Part shown: piece by piece, positions 36,813 to 45,588 of the stretch | How positions within the stretch are numbered: position 1 is the first letter of the stretch | How the letters are laid out: each line of letters begins with the position of its first letter | Assembly (NCBI GenBank): GCA_963757265.1 | Contig: CAVWRA010000012.1 | Span: forward strand, 1 to 64,000 | From: CAIVVT01 sp963757265 | Lineage (GTDB): Bacteria; Acidobacteriota; Terriglobia; Bryobacterales; Bryobacteraceae | DNA: 64,000 bases | Reading direction: 5' to 3' | Program-made: the position numbers and the translations under genes | Notes under the pieces: generated by a model | Seen by the model: the letters and a program-made list of their open reading frames with translations, nothing else | The model's database searches: none | Told to the model about the DNA's origin: nothing

Positions 36813-38075
36813 ATGACCATGGATCCACTCACCCAGTGGGCCGGCGCAAGGAATCAGACCGACAAGCTGTTTGACTTGGTCCGTCCGGAGTCGCTCTACG
36901 AACGCCCCATTCCGGAACGCCACCGGATCATCTTTTACGTGGGCCACCTGGAGGCGTTCGACTGGAACCTGCTGCGGCCGCACATGCACAAGGTAGAACC
37001 CTTCCAACCGCACTTCGACCGGCTCTTCGCCTTCGGCATCGACCCCGTGGATGGCGGCCTCCCTTCGGATACTCCGTCGGATTGGCCCTCCCTGGCCGAC
37101 GTCCACCGGTATGTGAACCGCGTACGGCAAATCCTCGATGATGCTCCGCACGATGACTTCCTGCTCCACATGGCGCTGGAACATCGCCTGATGCACGCTG
37201 AAACCCTGGCCTACATGCTCCATCGGCTGCCCTTTGAAGCGAAACTCCCGGAAGCCCAGCAGCCCGTCCCGCAGAACGAACCCGCGCGGCACGGAACCAT
37301 CGAAATCCCCGCGGGCTCCGCGACACTGGGTCTCCCACGCAACGGCGCCTTCGCCTGGGACAACGAATTCGAAGCCCACCCGGTCGAGGTCCCTGCTTTC
37401 GCCATCGATCGCCACAAGGTGACCAATGACGACTACCTCCGATTTATCGAAGCCGGGGGCTACCAGGACCCCGCCTTGTGGACCGACGCCGCGTGGGAGT
37501 GGAAGGCCACGCACCACATCGCCCATCCGGCGACCTGGAGGTCCGTCCGCGGCGAGTGGCGCTATCGCACCATGTTCGAGGAAATCTCACTTCCTGCCGA
37601 TTGGCCGGTGTATGTCAGTCACGCCGAGGCCGCGGCGTATGCCCAGTGGGCCGGTGGCAGGCTGCCGGAGGAAGCCGAATGGCACCGCGCCGTTTACGGC
37701 ACACCGCAAGGCCCGGAACGCGCGTATCCGTGGGGCGCTGAGTTGCCCGCGCCCCAGCACGGCTACTTCGACTTCGCCCGATGGGACCCGGTGCCGGTGA
37801 ATGCCTTCCCCTGCGGCCGGAGCGCGTTTGGACTCGAGGGTCCGGTCGCCAATGGATGGGAGTGGACAGCCAGCCGGTTTGCCCCGTTCCGCGGCTTCGA
37901 GACCCACCCATCCTATCCCGGCTACTCCGCCGATTTCTTCGACGGCCGACACTACGTTCTCAAGGGCGGCTCGCCACGCACCGCCGCGTGCATGCTGCGC
38001 CGCTCCTTCCGCAATTGGTTCCAACCACATTACCAGTACGTTTACGCCGGGTTCCGGTGTGCGAGAGGAGTTTGA
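36813..38075 (+). CDS. egtB: Ergothioneine sulfoxide synthase EgtB (acidobacterial type)
   Basis: EgtB is a non-heme iron enzyme that uses oxygen to join a thiol to hercynine. Residues ~1-160 are a DinB-like helical domain whose iron ligands are His45 (GHLEAF) and His124/His128 in the HRLMHAE motif. Residues ~170-420 are a formylglycine-generating-enzyme-like fold (PAFAIDRHKVTNDDYLRF, GGRLPEEAEWHRAV, GPVANGWEWTASRFAPF, GGSPRTAACMLRRSFRNWF). Length is 420 residues. EgtB from the acidobacterium Chloracidobacterium takes cysteine directly rather than gamma-glutamylcysteine. The absence of egtA and egtC here fits that type. It lies three bases before egtD. ATG 36813 is chosen over the TTG at 36807, which overlaps the previous stop. 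Confidence 0.9.
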   Translation: MTMDPLTQWAGARNQTDKLFDLVRPESLYERPIPERHRIIFYVGHLEAFDWNLLRPHMHKVEPFQPHFDRLFAFGIDPVDGGLPSDTPSDWPSLADVHRYVNRVRQILDDAPHDDFLLHMALEHRLMHAETLAYMLHRLPFEAKLPEAQQPVPQNEPARHGTIEIPAGSATLGLPRNGAFAWDNEFEAHPVEVPAFAIDRHKVTNDDYLRFIEAGGYQDPALWTDAAWEWKATHHIAHPATWRSVRGEWRYRTMFEEISLPADWPVYVSHAEAAAYAQWAGGRLPEEAEWHRAVYGTPQGPERAYPWGAELPAPQHGYFDFARWDPVPVNAFPCGRSAFGLEGPVANGWEWTASRFAPFRGFETHPSYPGYSADFFDGRHYVLKGGSPRTAACMLRRSFRNWFQPHYQYVYAGFRCARGV

Positions 38076-38078
38076 CAG

Positions 38079-39047
38079 TTGGCCACCAGTGCGCCCGCTT
38101 TCGATAGGGCATCTGGCTTCGCGGCGGACGTCCGCAACGGCCTGACCAAACCAGGCCAAAAGGAGCTCCCTTCGAAGTATCTCTATGACGAGGTGGGCTC
38201 GAAGCTTTTCGAAGTCATCAGCCTCTTGCCGGAATATGGTCTCACACGCGCCGACCAACGCTTGCTGCAAAGGTCCGCCCGCGAAATCGTGGACCGGCTA
38301 CCCGGAGATACCGTCGTCGCGGAACTCGGAAGCGGCAATGGGATGAAGACCCGATCGATCCTGGAGGCCTTCTGCCGCCGTCGCCACACCTCTTATTTCC
38401 CAATCGAGATTTCTCCCTCCGCCCTCGCCATCTGCCGCCGGGACCTGGCCGATCTCGATTCCATCAGCATCGTCGGTTTCGAACGCGAGTATCTCGACGG
38501 TCTCCTCGAAGTCGCTGCTCGCCGCCGCGCCGATCAGCGCGTCCTGGTGCTCTTTCTGGGGAGTACTATCGGTAATTTCGACCACCCGGCCGATATCGCG
38601 TTTCTGCGGAAGATTCGCAACACCCTCAAATGCGGAGATGTGCTGCTTCTTGGCACCGATCTGGAGAAACCGGCGGATCGCCTGATTCGCGCCTATGACG
38701 ATTCGCTGGGGGTCACCGCTGCTTTCAACCTGAATCTGCTGGCGAGGGTCAATCGGGAACTCGACGCCGATTTTCCGCTCGAGCACTTCGAGCACGTCGC
38801 TCGCTTCAATACCGAAACCCGCAGCATCGAAATGCACCTGCGGTCGCTCAGGGTGCAGCGCGTCACCGTAGCCCGGGCCGGATTCTCCGTCACTCTCAAC
38901 AGAGGCGAGACCATCTGGACAGAGACCAGCCACAAGTATTCCCTCGCTGAAGTGGAAGCCCTCGCGCAGGGGGCCGGTTTTCGCCGCGAAACCCAATGGG
39001 TGGACGCCGAGTGGCCCTTCGCCGAAACCCTCCTCGTCGCAACTTGA
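38079..39047 (+). CDS. egtD: L-histidine N-alpha-methyltransferase EgtD
   Basis: EgtD trimethylates histidine to hercynine with SAM, the first step of ergothioneine synthesis. The 322-residue protein has KYLYDEVGSKLFEVISLLPE, the SAM motif AELGSGNGMKTRSIL, YFPIEISPSAL, LFLGSTIGNFDH and LLGTDLEKPADRL, all characteristic of the family. The start is TTG 38079, with GAGAGGAG eight bases upstream. Together with egtB it should give a complete ergothioneine route in the cytoplasm, except that the last lyase step (EgtE) has no dedicated gene here and may be done by a general PLP lyase. The downstream transporter genes start 60 bp later. Confidence 0.9.
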   Translation: MATSAPAFDRASGFAADVRNGLTKPGQKELPSKYLYDEVGSKLFEVISLLPEYGLTRADQRLLQRSAREIVDRLPGDTVVAELGSGNGMKTRSILEAFCRRRHTSYFPIEISPSALAICRRDLADLDSISIVGFEREYLDGLLEVAARRRADQRVLVLFLGSTIGNFDHPADIAFLRKIRNTLKCGDVLLLGTDLEKPADRLIRAYDDSLGVTAAFNLNLLARVNRELDADFPLEHFEHVARFNTETRSIEMHLRSLRVQRVTVARAGFSVTLNRGETIWTETSHKYSLAEVEALAQGAGFRRETQWVDAEWPFAETLLVAT

Positions 39048-39092
39048 AATCCTCTGGGCCGGTTTCACCCCCGCAAACCCGGACTTCTGCCG

Positions 39093-39098
39093 TACAAT
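39093..39098 (+). promoter_or_regulatory. -10-like box before the ABC transporter genes
   Basis: TACAAT is followed by eight bases and ATG 39107, and no ribosome site is visible. This suggests an internal leaderless promoter that lets the transporter be made apart from egtBD. Confidence 0.4.
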
Positions 39099-39106
39099 GC
39101 TTCTGC

Positions 39107-39835
39107 ATGCCCCTGGTGGAGTTTCGCGAAGTCGGTTATCAGCTTGCCGGCCGGGAGATCCTCTCCCACCTCAGCTTTGCCGTTGAAGCAGGCGAAACGC
39201 TCGTGCTCTTGGGCCGCAGCGGCTCCGGTAAGACCACCGCTCTCAAAATGACCAATGGCCTGCTCTTCCCCACCTCCGGCCAAGTGCTCGTGGAAGGCCG
39301 CTCGACAGTGGAGTGGGACCCCATCCGGCTGAAGAGGCGCATCGGCTACGTCATCCAGGAGGTCGGACTCTTCCCGCACTTCACCGTTGCTCGCAATGTC
39401 GGCCTCGTGCCAACCCTGGAAGCCTGGAGCCCGCCCGACATTGAGCGTCGCGTGGATGATCTCCTGCAGAAGGTCGGCCTGCCGCCCACCGAATTCCGCG
39501 GCCGCTACCCCGGGGCGCTTTCCGGTGGCCAGAGACAGCGCGTGGGCGTCGCACGCGCTCTCGCCGGTGGTCCCTCCCTGTTGCTCTTCGATGAGCCCTT
39601 CGGCGCCCTCGATCCCATCACTCGCCGCGAACTCCAACAGCAGTTTCTCGCGTTGAACCGCGAGTTTCAAACGACCTCCATCTTCGTCACCCACGACGTC
39701 CGCGAAGCCTTGCGGCTCGGTACCCGCATCGCCCTGCTGGCCGGTGGACTGCTCGAGACGCTGGTGCCTTCATCGGAATTCGGGCGCACGCAAAACCCGG
39801 AAGCACGCGCCTTCCTGAAGGGTCTGGAGGATTAG
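39107..39835 (+). CDS. OpuC/EgtV-like ABC transporter ATPase
   Basis: 242 residues. Walker A is LLGRSGSGKTT, the Q-loop is in YVIQEVGLFPHFTV, the signature is LSGGQRQRVGVARAL, Walker B is LLLFDEPFGALDP, and the H-loop is VTHDVREAL. The sequence LFPHFTVARNVGLVP is typical of the quaternary-amine (OpuC/ProV) subfamily. The usual C-terminal CBS pair that senses ionic strength is missing. An osmotic role is therefore less likely and a fixed-specificity importer more likely. It is the first of three consecutive transporter genes and lies directly after egtBD. EgtV, the ATPase of known ergothioneine importers, belongs to this same subfamily. Confidence 0.85.
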   Translation: MPLVEFREVGYQLAGREILSHLSFAVEAGETLVLLGRSGSGKTTALKMTNGLLFPTSGQVLVEGRSTVEWDPIRLKRRIGYVIQEVGLFPHFTVARNVGLVPTLEAWSPPDIERRVDDLLQKVGLPPTEFRGRYPGALSGGQRQRVGVARALAGGPSLLLFDEPFGALDPITRRELQQQFLALNREFQTTSIFVTHDVREALRLGTRIALLAGGLLETLVPSSEFGRTQNPEARAFLKGLED

Positions 39836-39842
39836 CATCATT

Positions 39843-40460
39843 ATGCGCGCCGATCTGGCAAACGACATCCTCCGCCTCACCGCCCAGCACCTGGTGCTCG
39901 TCCTGAGCGCAATGACGGCGGCTATTCTGCTCGGCGTGCCCGCCGGCATCCTCCTCACCCGCCGGCCGGCTTTTCGAAAATGGCTCCTCGGATTCGCCAG
40001 CGTCGTGCAGACCATTCCCAGCCTGGCCCTGTTCGGTTTGCTGATTCCCATCCCGTTGATCGGAGGCATCGGCTCCAGAACCGTTATCGTGTCGCTCGTG
40101 CTCTACGCGCTCCTGCCCATTATGCGCAACACCTTCGTAGGGATCGCCAGCGTCGATGCCGCCGTCTGTGAATCGGCAGTCGCCATGGGCATGACCGATG
40201 TTCAGGTTCTCCGCCAGGTGCAATTGCCGTTGGCCGCGCGGACCATTCTCGCCGGCATTCGTGTCGCCACTGTGACCACCATCGGTACCGCCACCATCGC
40301 GGCGGCCATTGGTGGCGGTGGACTGGGGGTCTTCATTTTTCGTGGTGTGGCGTCCGTCGATTCCACGCAAATTCTTGCCGGTGCGGTGCCTGCCGCTCTT
40401 TTGGCCCTGCTGGCAGACGGAGGTTTAGGATGGATCGAACGAAGAGTCTCGCCGGCTTGA
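39843..40460 (+). CDS. OpuC-type ABC transporter permease
   Basis: 205 residues with five or six membrane segments. The segment TIPSLALFGLLIPIPLIGGI and the cytoplasmic coupling loop around SAVAMGMTDVQVLRQVQLP are characteristic of OpuCB/ProW-type permeases for quaternary-amine compounds. It begins 7 bp after the ATPase stop. Its 3' end overlaps the binding-protein gene by 31 bases. In described ergothioneine importers the permease is fused to the binding domain as EgtU. Here they are separate, as in OpuC. Confidence 0.85.
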   Translation: MRADLANDILRLTAQHLVLVLSAMTAAILLGVPAGILLTRRPAFRKWLLGFASVVQTIPSLALFGLLIPIPLIGGIGSRTVIVSLVLYALLPIMRNTFVGIASVDAAVCESAVAMGMTDVQVLRQVQLPLAARTILAGIRVATVTTIGTATIAAAIGGGGLGVFIFRGVASVDSTQILAGAVPAALLALLADGGLGWIERRVSPA

Positions 40461-41311
40461 TCGCGGTGGCCGCATTATGCGGCTGCTCGCATGCGGATCG
40501 TGCCCTCCGGATCGGCTCGAAGAACTTCACCGAACAGGTCTTGCTCGGAGAAATCATCGCGCAGCACCTGGAACATCGCTTGCACAAGCAGGTCGACCGG
40601 CGTTTCAATCTGGGCGGCACCCTGCTCGCGCATCAGGCCCTCATCGGCGGCGAGATCGATCTCTATCCCGAATACACGGGCACCGCTCTGACGGCGATTC
40701 TCAAGGATCCTCCCGGCACCACGGATGCGATTCCCGTGCTGGAGCGCGTCCGCTCGGAATATCGCTGCCGTTTCCAGGTTGAGTGGCTCCCTCCACTCGG
40801 CATCGACAACGGTTTCGCCATAGTCATCCGCGGCCCCGATGCCCGCCGCCGCCACCTGGAATCCCTGAGCGACGCCGCCGGCGTCACGGACGGCGGGAAA
40901 CTCGGCGCGGGTTATGAATTTGAGCAGCGCGCTGACGGCCTGGCCGCGCTCAAGAACACATACCGCCTGCGTTTCCCGACGGCCCCGGTAAGTATGGATC
41001 TGGGACTTCTTTACCGGGCTCTCGAACAGGGGCGAGTTGACATGATCGCCGCCAATGCCACCGATGGCCTCCTCTCGAAGTTGGACCTCAAGGTCCTTGC
41101 CGATGATCGCCATGCCTTTCCGCCCTACCAGGTCTGCATCGCCATCCGTCAGGACAGCCTGCGCAGGATCCCAAGTCTTGGGCCCGCGCTCCAGGAACTG
41201 TCCAACAAATTCACGAACCAGACCATGCAGCAGCTCAATTACAAAGTAGATGCCGGGCATAGCCCCGTCTCCCAGGTCGCTGCCGATTTTCTCAAACAAT
41301 CCGGCCTGTGA
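40430..41311 (+). CDS. OpuAC/ProX-type substrate-binding lipoprotein (proposed EgtU-like)
   Basis: 293 residues. The N-terminus (AGLIAVAALCGCSHADR) is a lipoprotein-type signal, though the residue before Gly is Cys rather than Ala or Ser. The body starts RIGSKNFTEQVLLGEIIAQH and has GGEIDLYPEYTGTAL and GIDNGFAIVI, the pattern of quaternary-amine binding proteins (OsmX/OpuCC, EgtU). It should sit on the outer face of the inner membrane and deliver a cationic ligand to the permease. GGAGG at 40419-40423 is its ribosome site. Position after egtBD suggests ergothioneine, hercynine or histidine betaine, but glycine betaine or choline cannot be excluded from sequence. Confidence 0.85.
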   Translation: MDRTKSLAGLIAVAALCGCSHADRALRIGSKNFTEQVLLGEIIAQHLEHRLHKQVDRRFNLGGTLLAHQALIGGEIDLYPEYTGTALTAILKDPPGTTDAIPVLERVRSEYRCRFQVEWLPPLGIDNGFAIVIRGPDARRRHLESLSDAAGVTDGGKLGAGYEFEQRADGLAALKNTYRLRFPTAPVSMDLGLLYRALEQGRVDMIAANATDGLLSKLDLKVLADDRHAFPPYQVCIAIRQDSLRRIPSLGPALQELSNKFTNQTMQQLNYKVDAGHSPVSQVAADFLKQSGL

Positions 41312-41529
41312 ACTCGTGGGTCTGTGGTAGATCTCGAACTCGTTAAACGATTGTGGCCGGGGTGTGCCTGGATGACAACCAGCGCCGCCGACCAAAGAAT
41401 CAATGTGCTCGGGTCGTGACTCCGTTGTGACTCCATTCGAACATTTGAGCGGCGAAAAAGTGGAAACACCGTGCGCTTCAGGACGCGTCAGGAAACGCCA
41501 TACTCCTCAATGCACGATCTAAGATCGTT
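41312..41529. other. Spacer after the transporter genes
   Basis: No gene seen. A short inverted repeat acgatc-taa-gatcgt (41515-41529) directly precedes the second partial tRNA. Confidence 0.4.
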
Positions 41530-41573
41530 TTCGCAAGCTGGACGTCGCAGGTTCGATTCCCGTCTCCCGATCA
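41530..41573 (+). repeat. Second partial tRNA-Gly 3' end
   Basis: Positions 41530-41569 align without gaps to 33036-33075 with 35 of 40 identical. The 3' side of the anticodon arm, variable loop, T arm (ttcgatt) and acceptor strand (ctcccg) are kept. The 5' half of the tRNA, including the 5' anticodon stem, is gone. It has the same orientation as the first fragment, 8.5 kb away. Confidence 0.6.
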
Positions 41574-41588
41574 GGTGTTTCTGGGGTT

Positions 41589-41816
41589 TCATCCAACGCG
41601 CCGCGCGGCCGCGCGTCGTCCGGCATCATCCACGCGGAGGAGCTCCACTCGAACCAGCATCCCGCCTGTCGGCTTCCTCTCCCTCTGCTCCCATCGAGCC
41701 AGGGTGCCGGGGTTGACGCCGAGCTCTAACGCCACCTCTTTCTGCGACAGGCCCAGCGTGGTCCGATTCCGACCAGGTGCTCGCCCAAGCCGTTCGCCTC
41801 CGACACCGCTGATCAA
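41589..41816 (-). pseudogene. Remnant of an XRE-type helix-turn-helix regulator
   Basis: The frame contains a good helix-turn-helix (LGLSQKEVALELGVNPGTLA then RWEQRERKP), the C-terminal repeat of a family of small XRE-type DNA-binding proteins. The N-terminal repeat is not in the same frame. The neighbouring frame just upstream reads like a continuation, so a frameshift is likely. It lies next to the tRNA remnant, a common resting place for decayed mobile-element regulators. Confidence 0.4.
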
Positions 41817-42133
41817 ATGGGCCGCAGGAACAAACCTGCGGAAGTAGAATTTGCGCGCAGCGGTTCTCCATCAAGATGACGCCGATCGTACCCGCCTGAT
41901 GTTGTGATCTCGTAAGACTACTTCCCAGCTCTCCAAGCACGTGAGAGCCCTCAGATCGAGGAAGCATCCTTCCCGCGCGGGCGCACGGAAAGCAGAGAAT
42001 CGCTTTGCAGTGAGATACCTTAGACAGGAGGCGCATGCGCTAATGAGCGCGCGTACGGATCTGTTCGGGGCTGCTGACCGATTGGCATTCCTACCAAGAC
42101 CGGACGCCAGCGACCCAACAGGAGTTTAGTTTG

Positions 42134-43798
42134 ATGAAGCGGAGATCCCTGCTCGCCACCCTCGGCGCCCTGCCTGCCGCGCCGGCCCTGCTCCACGGAG
42201 CCGGTCCGGCTGCCCTGCCGGGAGTTTTGCGCCCGCCGGACCACGTCCACGCCTTCGATGAGAGCCGGAGCATCCGACTTGAGCGCCACGGTTCCCGTTG
42301 GTCCGCTGGCGACATTGAAGTCACCACCGAACCCTACCTCAGCACGCTGCCCATCCAGGTGGCCGCGCCGCGCACCGGCCTGACCCGCGTGCGGCTGCGG
42401 TGGAATGGCGAGGTGCGGGCTGATGGGCGATTCCTGGGGGACCACTGGGAGCGATCCTATGGCGACCTCGAATGGCGCGGCCACGTGGCCGACCGCAGGA
42501 TGCCGTGGTACTTTCTGGCGCACGCCGGCGGAGCCACCAAGGGTGTGGGAGTCAGGACCGGCGCCTCGTCCGTTGCCTTCTGGGAAGTAGACGTCGCCGG
42601 CCTCACCCTGTGGCTTGACGTGCAGAACGGCGGCTCCAATGTCCAACTCGGCGAGCGCCGTCTCGCGGCCGCGACCGTAGTCGCCGTCGACGGCCAGGCT
42701 GGCGAGAACGCCCTGCAGGTTGCCCGCCGCCTCTGCCGCGCCATGTGCGACAAGCCTCGAATGCCCTCTCAGCCGGTCTACGGCAGCAACAACTGGTATT
42801 ACACTTACGGGCGCGACCTCACCGCCGACGCCCTCCTCCGCGACACGGACCTGGTGGTGGAGCTGTCACCGCCCACCAGCCTCAACCGCCCCTTTATGGT
42901 CCTCGACATGGGTTGGGAAGAGGCTGGCGAGGGCGCCGGTCCCACCAACCGCACCAATCGCGGGTTCCCCGACATGGCTGCTCTGGCCGCCGGGATGAAA
43001 CAGCGCGGGGCGCGGCCCGGCATCTGGGTCCGCCCCTTGCTCACCGTCGAAAAACTGCCTGACGCCTGGCTGCTTCACGGCAAACAGGCCGGCGGAGGCA
43101 TTCAGCCCCCGTTCAAGGTCATCGATCCAAGCGTCCCGGAAGCCCTCGCTCACGTGGGCCAGTCCATCCGCGGCCTCCAGCAGTGGGGCTTTGAGCTCAT
43201 CAAGCATGATTTCTCCACTTTTGACCTCACCGGCCGCTGGGGCTTTCAGATGGTCAACGAACTGACCGATCGCGGATGGTCTTTCACCGACCGCGGCCGC
43301 ACCACCGCCGAAATCGTCCGCGCGCTGTATGAGGCGATCCGTGCGAGCGCTGGCCCCGCCGAGTTGATCGGCTGCAACACCATCGGGCATCTCGGCGCGG
43401 GCCTCTTCGAACTGCAGCGCATCGGCGATGACACCAGCGGCAACGAATGGAGCCGCACCCGCAAGATGGGCGTCAACACGCTGGCCTTCCGCCTCGCCCA
43501 GCACGGCACGTTTTTCGCCGCCGATGCCGACTGCGTCCCCGTCACCAAAGAGATCCCCTGGGACCTCACGCGCCAATGGCTGGACGTAGTCGCCCGCAGC
43601 GCCACGCCGCTGTTCGTCTCGGCCGATCCGGCCGCCATCGGCGAGAGGGAAAAGAAGGCGCTCAAGGCGGCACTCGCCGTCGCCGCGGCCCCGCCTCAAG
43701 GCGCCGAGCCGTTGGACTGGATGGAAACTACAGTCCCGGCCCGCTGGCGCGGACCCGACGGAGTGTCTGAATACAAGTGGTATGCCGACGAGGCCTGA
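42134..43798 (+). CDS. Exported GH36/GH27-like alpha-galactosidase family protein
   Basis: 554 residues. The N-terminus MKRRSLLATLGALPAAPALLH looks like a twin-arginine signal, and AGGAG (42120-42124) lies nine bases upstream of ATG. The middle has a (beta/alpha)8 layout typical of clan D glycosidases: YGSNNWYYTYG, FMVLDMGWEEAG, RPGIWVRPLLTVE and the probable nucleophile motif LIKHDFSTFD (Lys-x-Asp). A later GDDTSGNEWSRTRK could hold the acid/base Asp. The ~150-residue N-terminal beta domain also fits GH36. Substrate is probably an alpha-galactoside or related glycan, but this is family-level. It has no operon partner, and a decayed regulator lies upstream. Confidence 0.65.
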   Translation: MKRRSLLATLGALPAAPALLHGAGPAALPGVLRPPDHVHAFDESRSIRLERHGSRWSAGDIEVTTEPYLSTLPIQVAAPRTGLTRVRLRWNGEVRADGRFLGDHWERSYGDLEWRGHVADRRMPWYFLAHAGGATKGVGVRTGASSVAFWEVDVAGLTLWLDVQNGGSNVQLGERRLAAATVVAVDGQAGENALQVARRLCRAMCDKPRMPSQPVYGSNNWYYTYGRDLTADALLRDTDLVVELSPPTSLNRPFMVLDMGWEEAGEGAGPTNRTNRGFPDMAALAAGMKQRGARPGIWVRPLLTVEKLPDAWLLHGKQAGGGIQPPFKVIDPSVPEALAHVGQSIRGLQQWGFELIKHDFSTFDLTGRWGFQMVNELTDRGWSFTDRGRTTAEIVRALYEAIRASAGPAELIGCNTIGHLGAGLFELQRIGDDTSGNEWSRTRKMGVNTLAFRLAQHGTFFAADADCVPVTKEIPWDLTRQWLDVVARSATPLFVSADPAAIGEREKKALKAALAVAAAPPQGAEPLDWMETTVPARWRGPDGVSEYKWYADEA

Positions 43799-44546
43799 GC
43801 CGGCGCTGGGGGAGTCGGCTCTGGTTGGTGAGGATGGTGGACAACAGTTGCTGCAGGTTCTTGTCGCTTACAGTCGTTTGAGACGAGCCAAGAACGCGCG
43901 ACAGCAGGTCCTGGAGTCCATTGTTAGTAGGCATCTGGCAGGGCCCTTTGCTTCCGGCAGCGGGTTGTCGCCCAGAAACCGGATGATCGAGGAGGGTACA
44001 CGGGCTTCGCTTCGCCTGGGCGCTGCACGCCACTACGTTAGAGTCCGCCGTGGTCCAGGAACCCCGAGGATGGGCGATGGAATGGGGCACATCTGCGGAA
44101 CGCCGAATACGCGACCATGTGGAATGCGGATCACCGCGCACAGAACGCCGATTCCGACCTCTGATGGATTTGGGAATTGCTCGGGTGATGCGCCCAAAAG
44201 AACGGCCTCCGGCCGGGGGGAGGCATCATGGGCAAAACAGTCGGCCACGTATGGAAGTGCCCGCAATCGAACGCCGAGGAGACGGCGTTTGAGGAAGTTG
44301 GCCAGATTACGAACGGGAGGTCGGCTTCGGTCTGCTGATGCACGTCACATCTGCCACTCGCTCGTGTCACGCCCTACTCACAGAAGTGCATGGTTGACGG
44401 AACCCCGGAACTCGCTCAATTCCGGGATCGTCGGCCCGGCTCGAGAGCTGGCTTCGGCCTAACCTGCATGTCGTGCGTTTGATGCCTCTCCATTCCGGCG
44501 GGGTCGCTCCAGACAGGCCTGCGGGGCCGGACGCGACTTGGAAATT
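43799..44546. other. Intergenic stretch, no gene seen
   Basis: About 750 bp before tRNA-Arg. On the minus strand a short reading from about 43940 (MPTNNGLQDLLSRVLGSSQT) looks protein-like but runs into the end of the glycosidase gene without a plausible stop or family, so it may be a gene remnant. Nothing else is supported. Confidence 0.4.
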
Positions 44547-44622
<76 letters not shown>

Positions 44623-44765
44623 GCCCAGGATCAGCTTAGCAAACGTCACGTTTTACCGGATTTGGACCAATGCTGTGGCGTGCGCGGCGGCCCGCCCAGG
44701 CAGGTGCGTCCACCTCGGCTCTTCCCTGGTTCGAAGCACGCTGAAGACGTGATCGCGATCCCGGC

Positions 44766-44987
44766 TTATGACCTGTGGCCTTGAGGATGCTTCGCGTTGT
44801 GGCGGCCTTGCTTGTGTCCCGAAGGATGCTTGCCCTGCTTGTACCGCTTATGGCGTTTCGCCACCTGAGTGATCCGCGCCGCAGAGTCTTTTCCGGATAC
44901 GCGCTGCAGCCGCTCCTGCGCCCACGCGCCGAAGCCGCAGCCGCATATCAACGGAATCGAAATGAGGAAGGCGCAAACTCTGGACAT
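44766..44987 (-). CDS. Small secreted Lys/His-rich protein, unknown
   Basis: 73 residues. A signal peptide (VCAFLISIPLICGCGFGAWA) is followed by about 50 residues dense in Lys, His and Arg (KRHKRYKQGKHPSGHKQGRH). The mature part is strongly basic and could bind metal, nucleic acid or anionic polysaccharide. It has no family I recognise. GAG and AGG stretches precede ATG 44987, but the ribosome site is not strong. It is alone between tRNA-Arg and arsC. It may be a real small gene, and I am only moderately sure. Confidence 0.45.
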   Translation of the reverse strand: MSRVCAFLISIPLICGCGFGAWAQERLQRVSGKDSAARITQVAKRHKRYKQGKHPSGHKQGRHNAKHPQGHRS

Positions 44988-45082
44988 CCTACTCTAGTGT
45001 GGCCCGATTCGCGTTCAGGAATCAAGTGGTTGGCGTGCCCTCGGCCCGGTCACTACCTTGGACCCGGCAGGCCGGCCTCCGC

Positions 45083-45508
45083 TCAGTCGTCGCTGACTCC
45101 GGCTACGAATCCCGCGATGCGCTGGGCCATTTGATCCCGGATGCGGCGGAAGGCGGCTCGGCGCTCCTCCGGCGTGCCTTCGACCGCCGCGGGGTCCTCA
45201 AAGCTCCAGTGCATGCGCTCCGTCTGCGCCGGGAAAACCGGGCAGCTCTCGCGCGCGTTGTCACACACGGTGATGACGTATCGAAACGGTCGCCCCATAA
45301 ACTCGTCAACGGACTTGGAGCGCTGGCCTGAAATGTCGGTCCCGATTTCGGCCATCACGGCGATAGCTTCCGGCCGGACAAAGGAAGGCTTCGTGCCCGC
45401 GCTGAAGATATCGAATCGATCCCCAATGCTCTTCCGCAGCAGCCCTTCGGCCATTTGGCTGCGGGCCGAATTGCCCGTGCACAGAACCAGGATGGCGTCC
45501 TGCGTCAT
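45083..45508 (-). CDS. arsC: Arsenate reductase, low-molecular-weight phosphatase type
   Basis: 141 residues with the P-loop VLCTGNSARSQMAEGLL (Cys-x-Gly-Asn-x2-Arg) near the N-terminus and two further cysteines in VCDNARESCPVF. These three cysteines define thioredoxin-coupled ArsC, which reduces arsenate to arsenite through a moving disulfide. The C-terminal half (HWSFEDPAAVEGTPEERRAAF) is typical. The start is ATG 45508 with GGAG five bases upstream. It is last in an arsR-arsM-arsC operon on the minus strand. Its arsenite product is the substrate of ArsM, though no arsenite efflux gene is present here. Confidence 0.92.
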   Translation of the reverse strand: MTQDAILVLCTGNSARSQMAEGLLRKSIGDRFDIFSAGTKPSFVRPEAIAVMAEIGTDISGQRSKSVDEFMGRPFRYVITVCDNARESCPVFPAQTERMHWSFEDPAAVEGTPEERRAAFRRIRDQMAQRIAGFVAGVSDD

Positions 45509-45588
45509 TGGTGCTCCATTGACTTTTCGCCCGCTCTTCGTGCGCCTCATCTGCGGCCTGAAAGTGCCACGGGTGAGCCCACCCTGAA

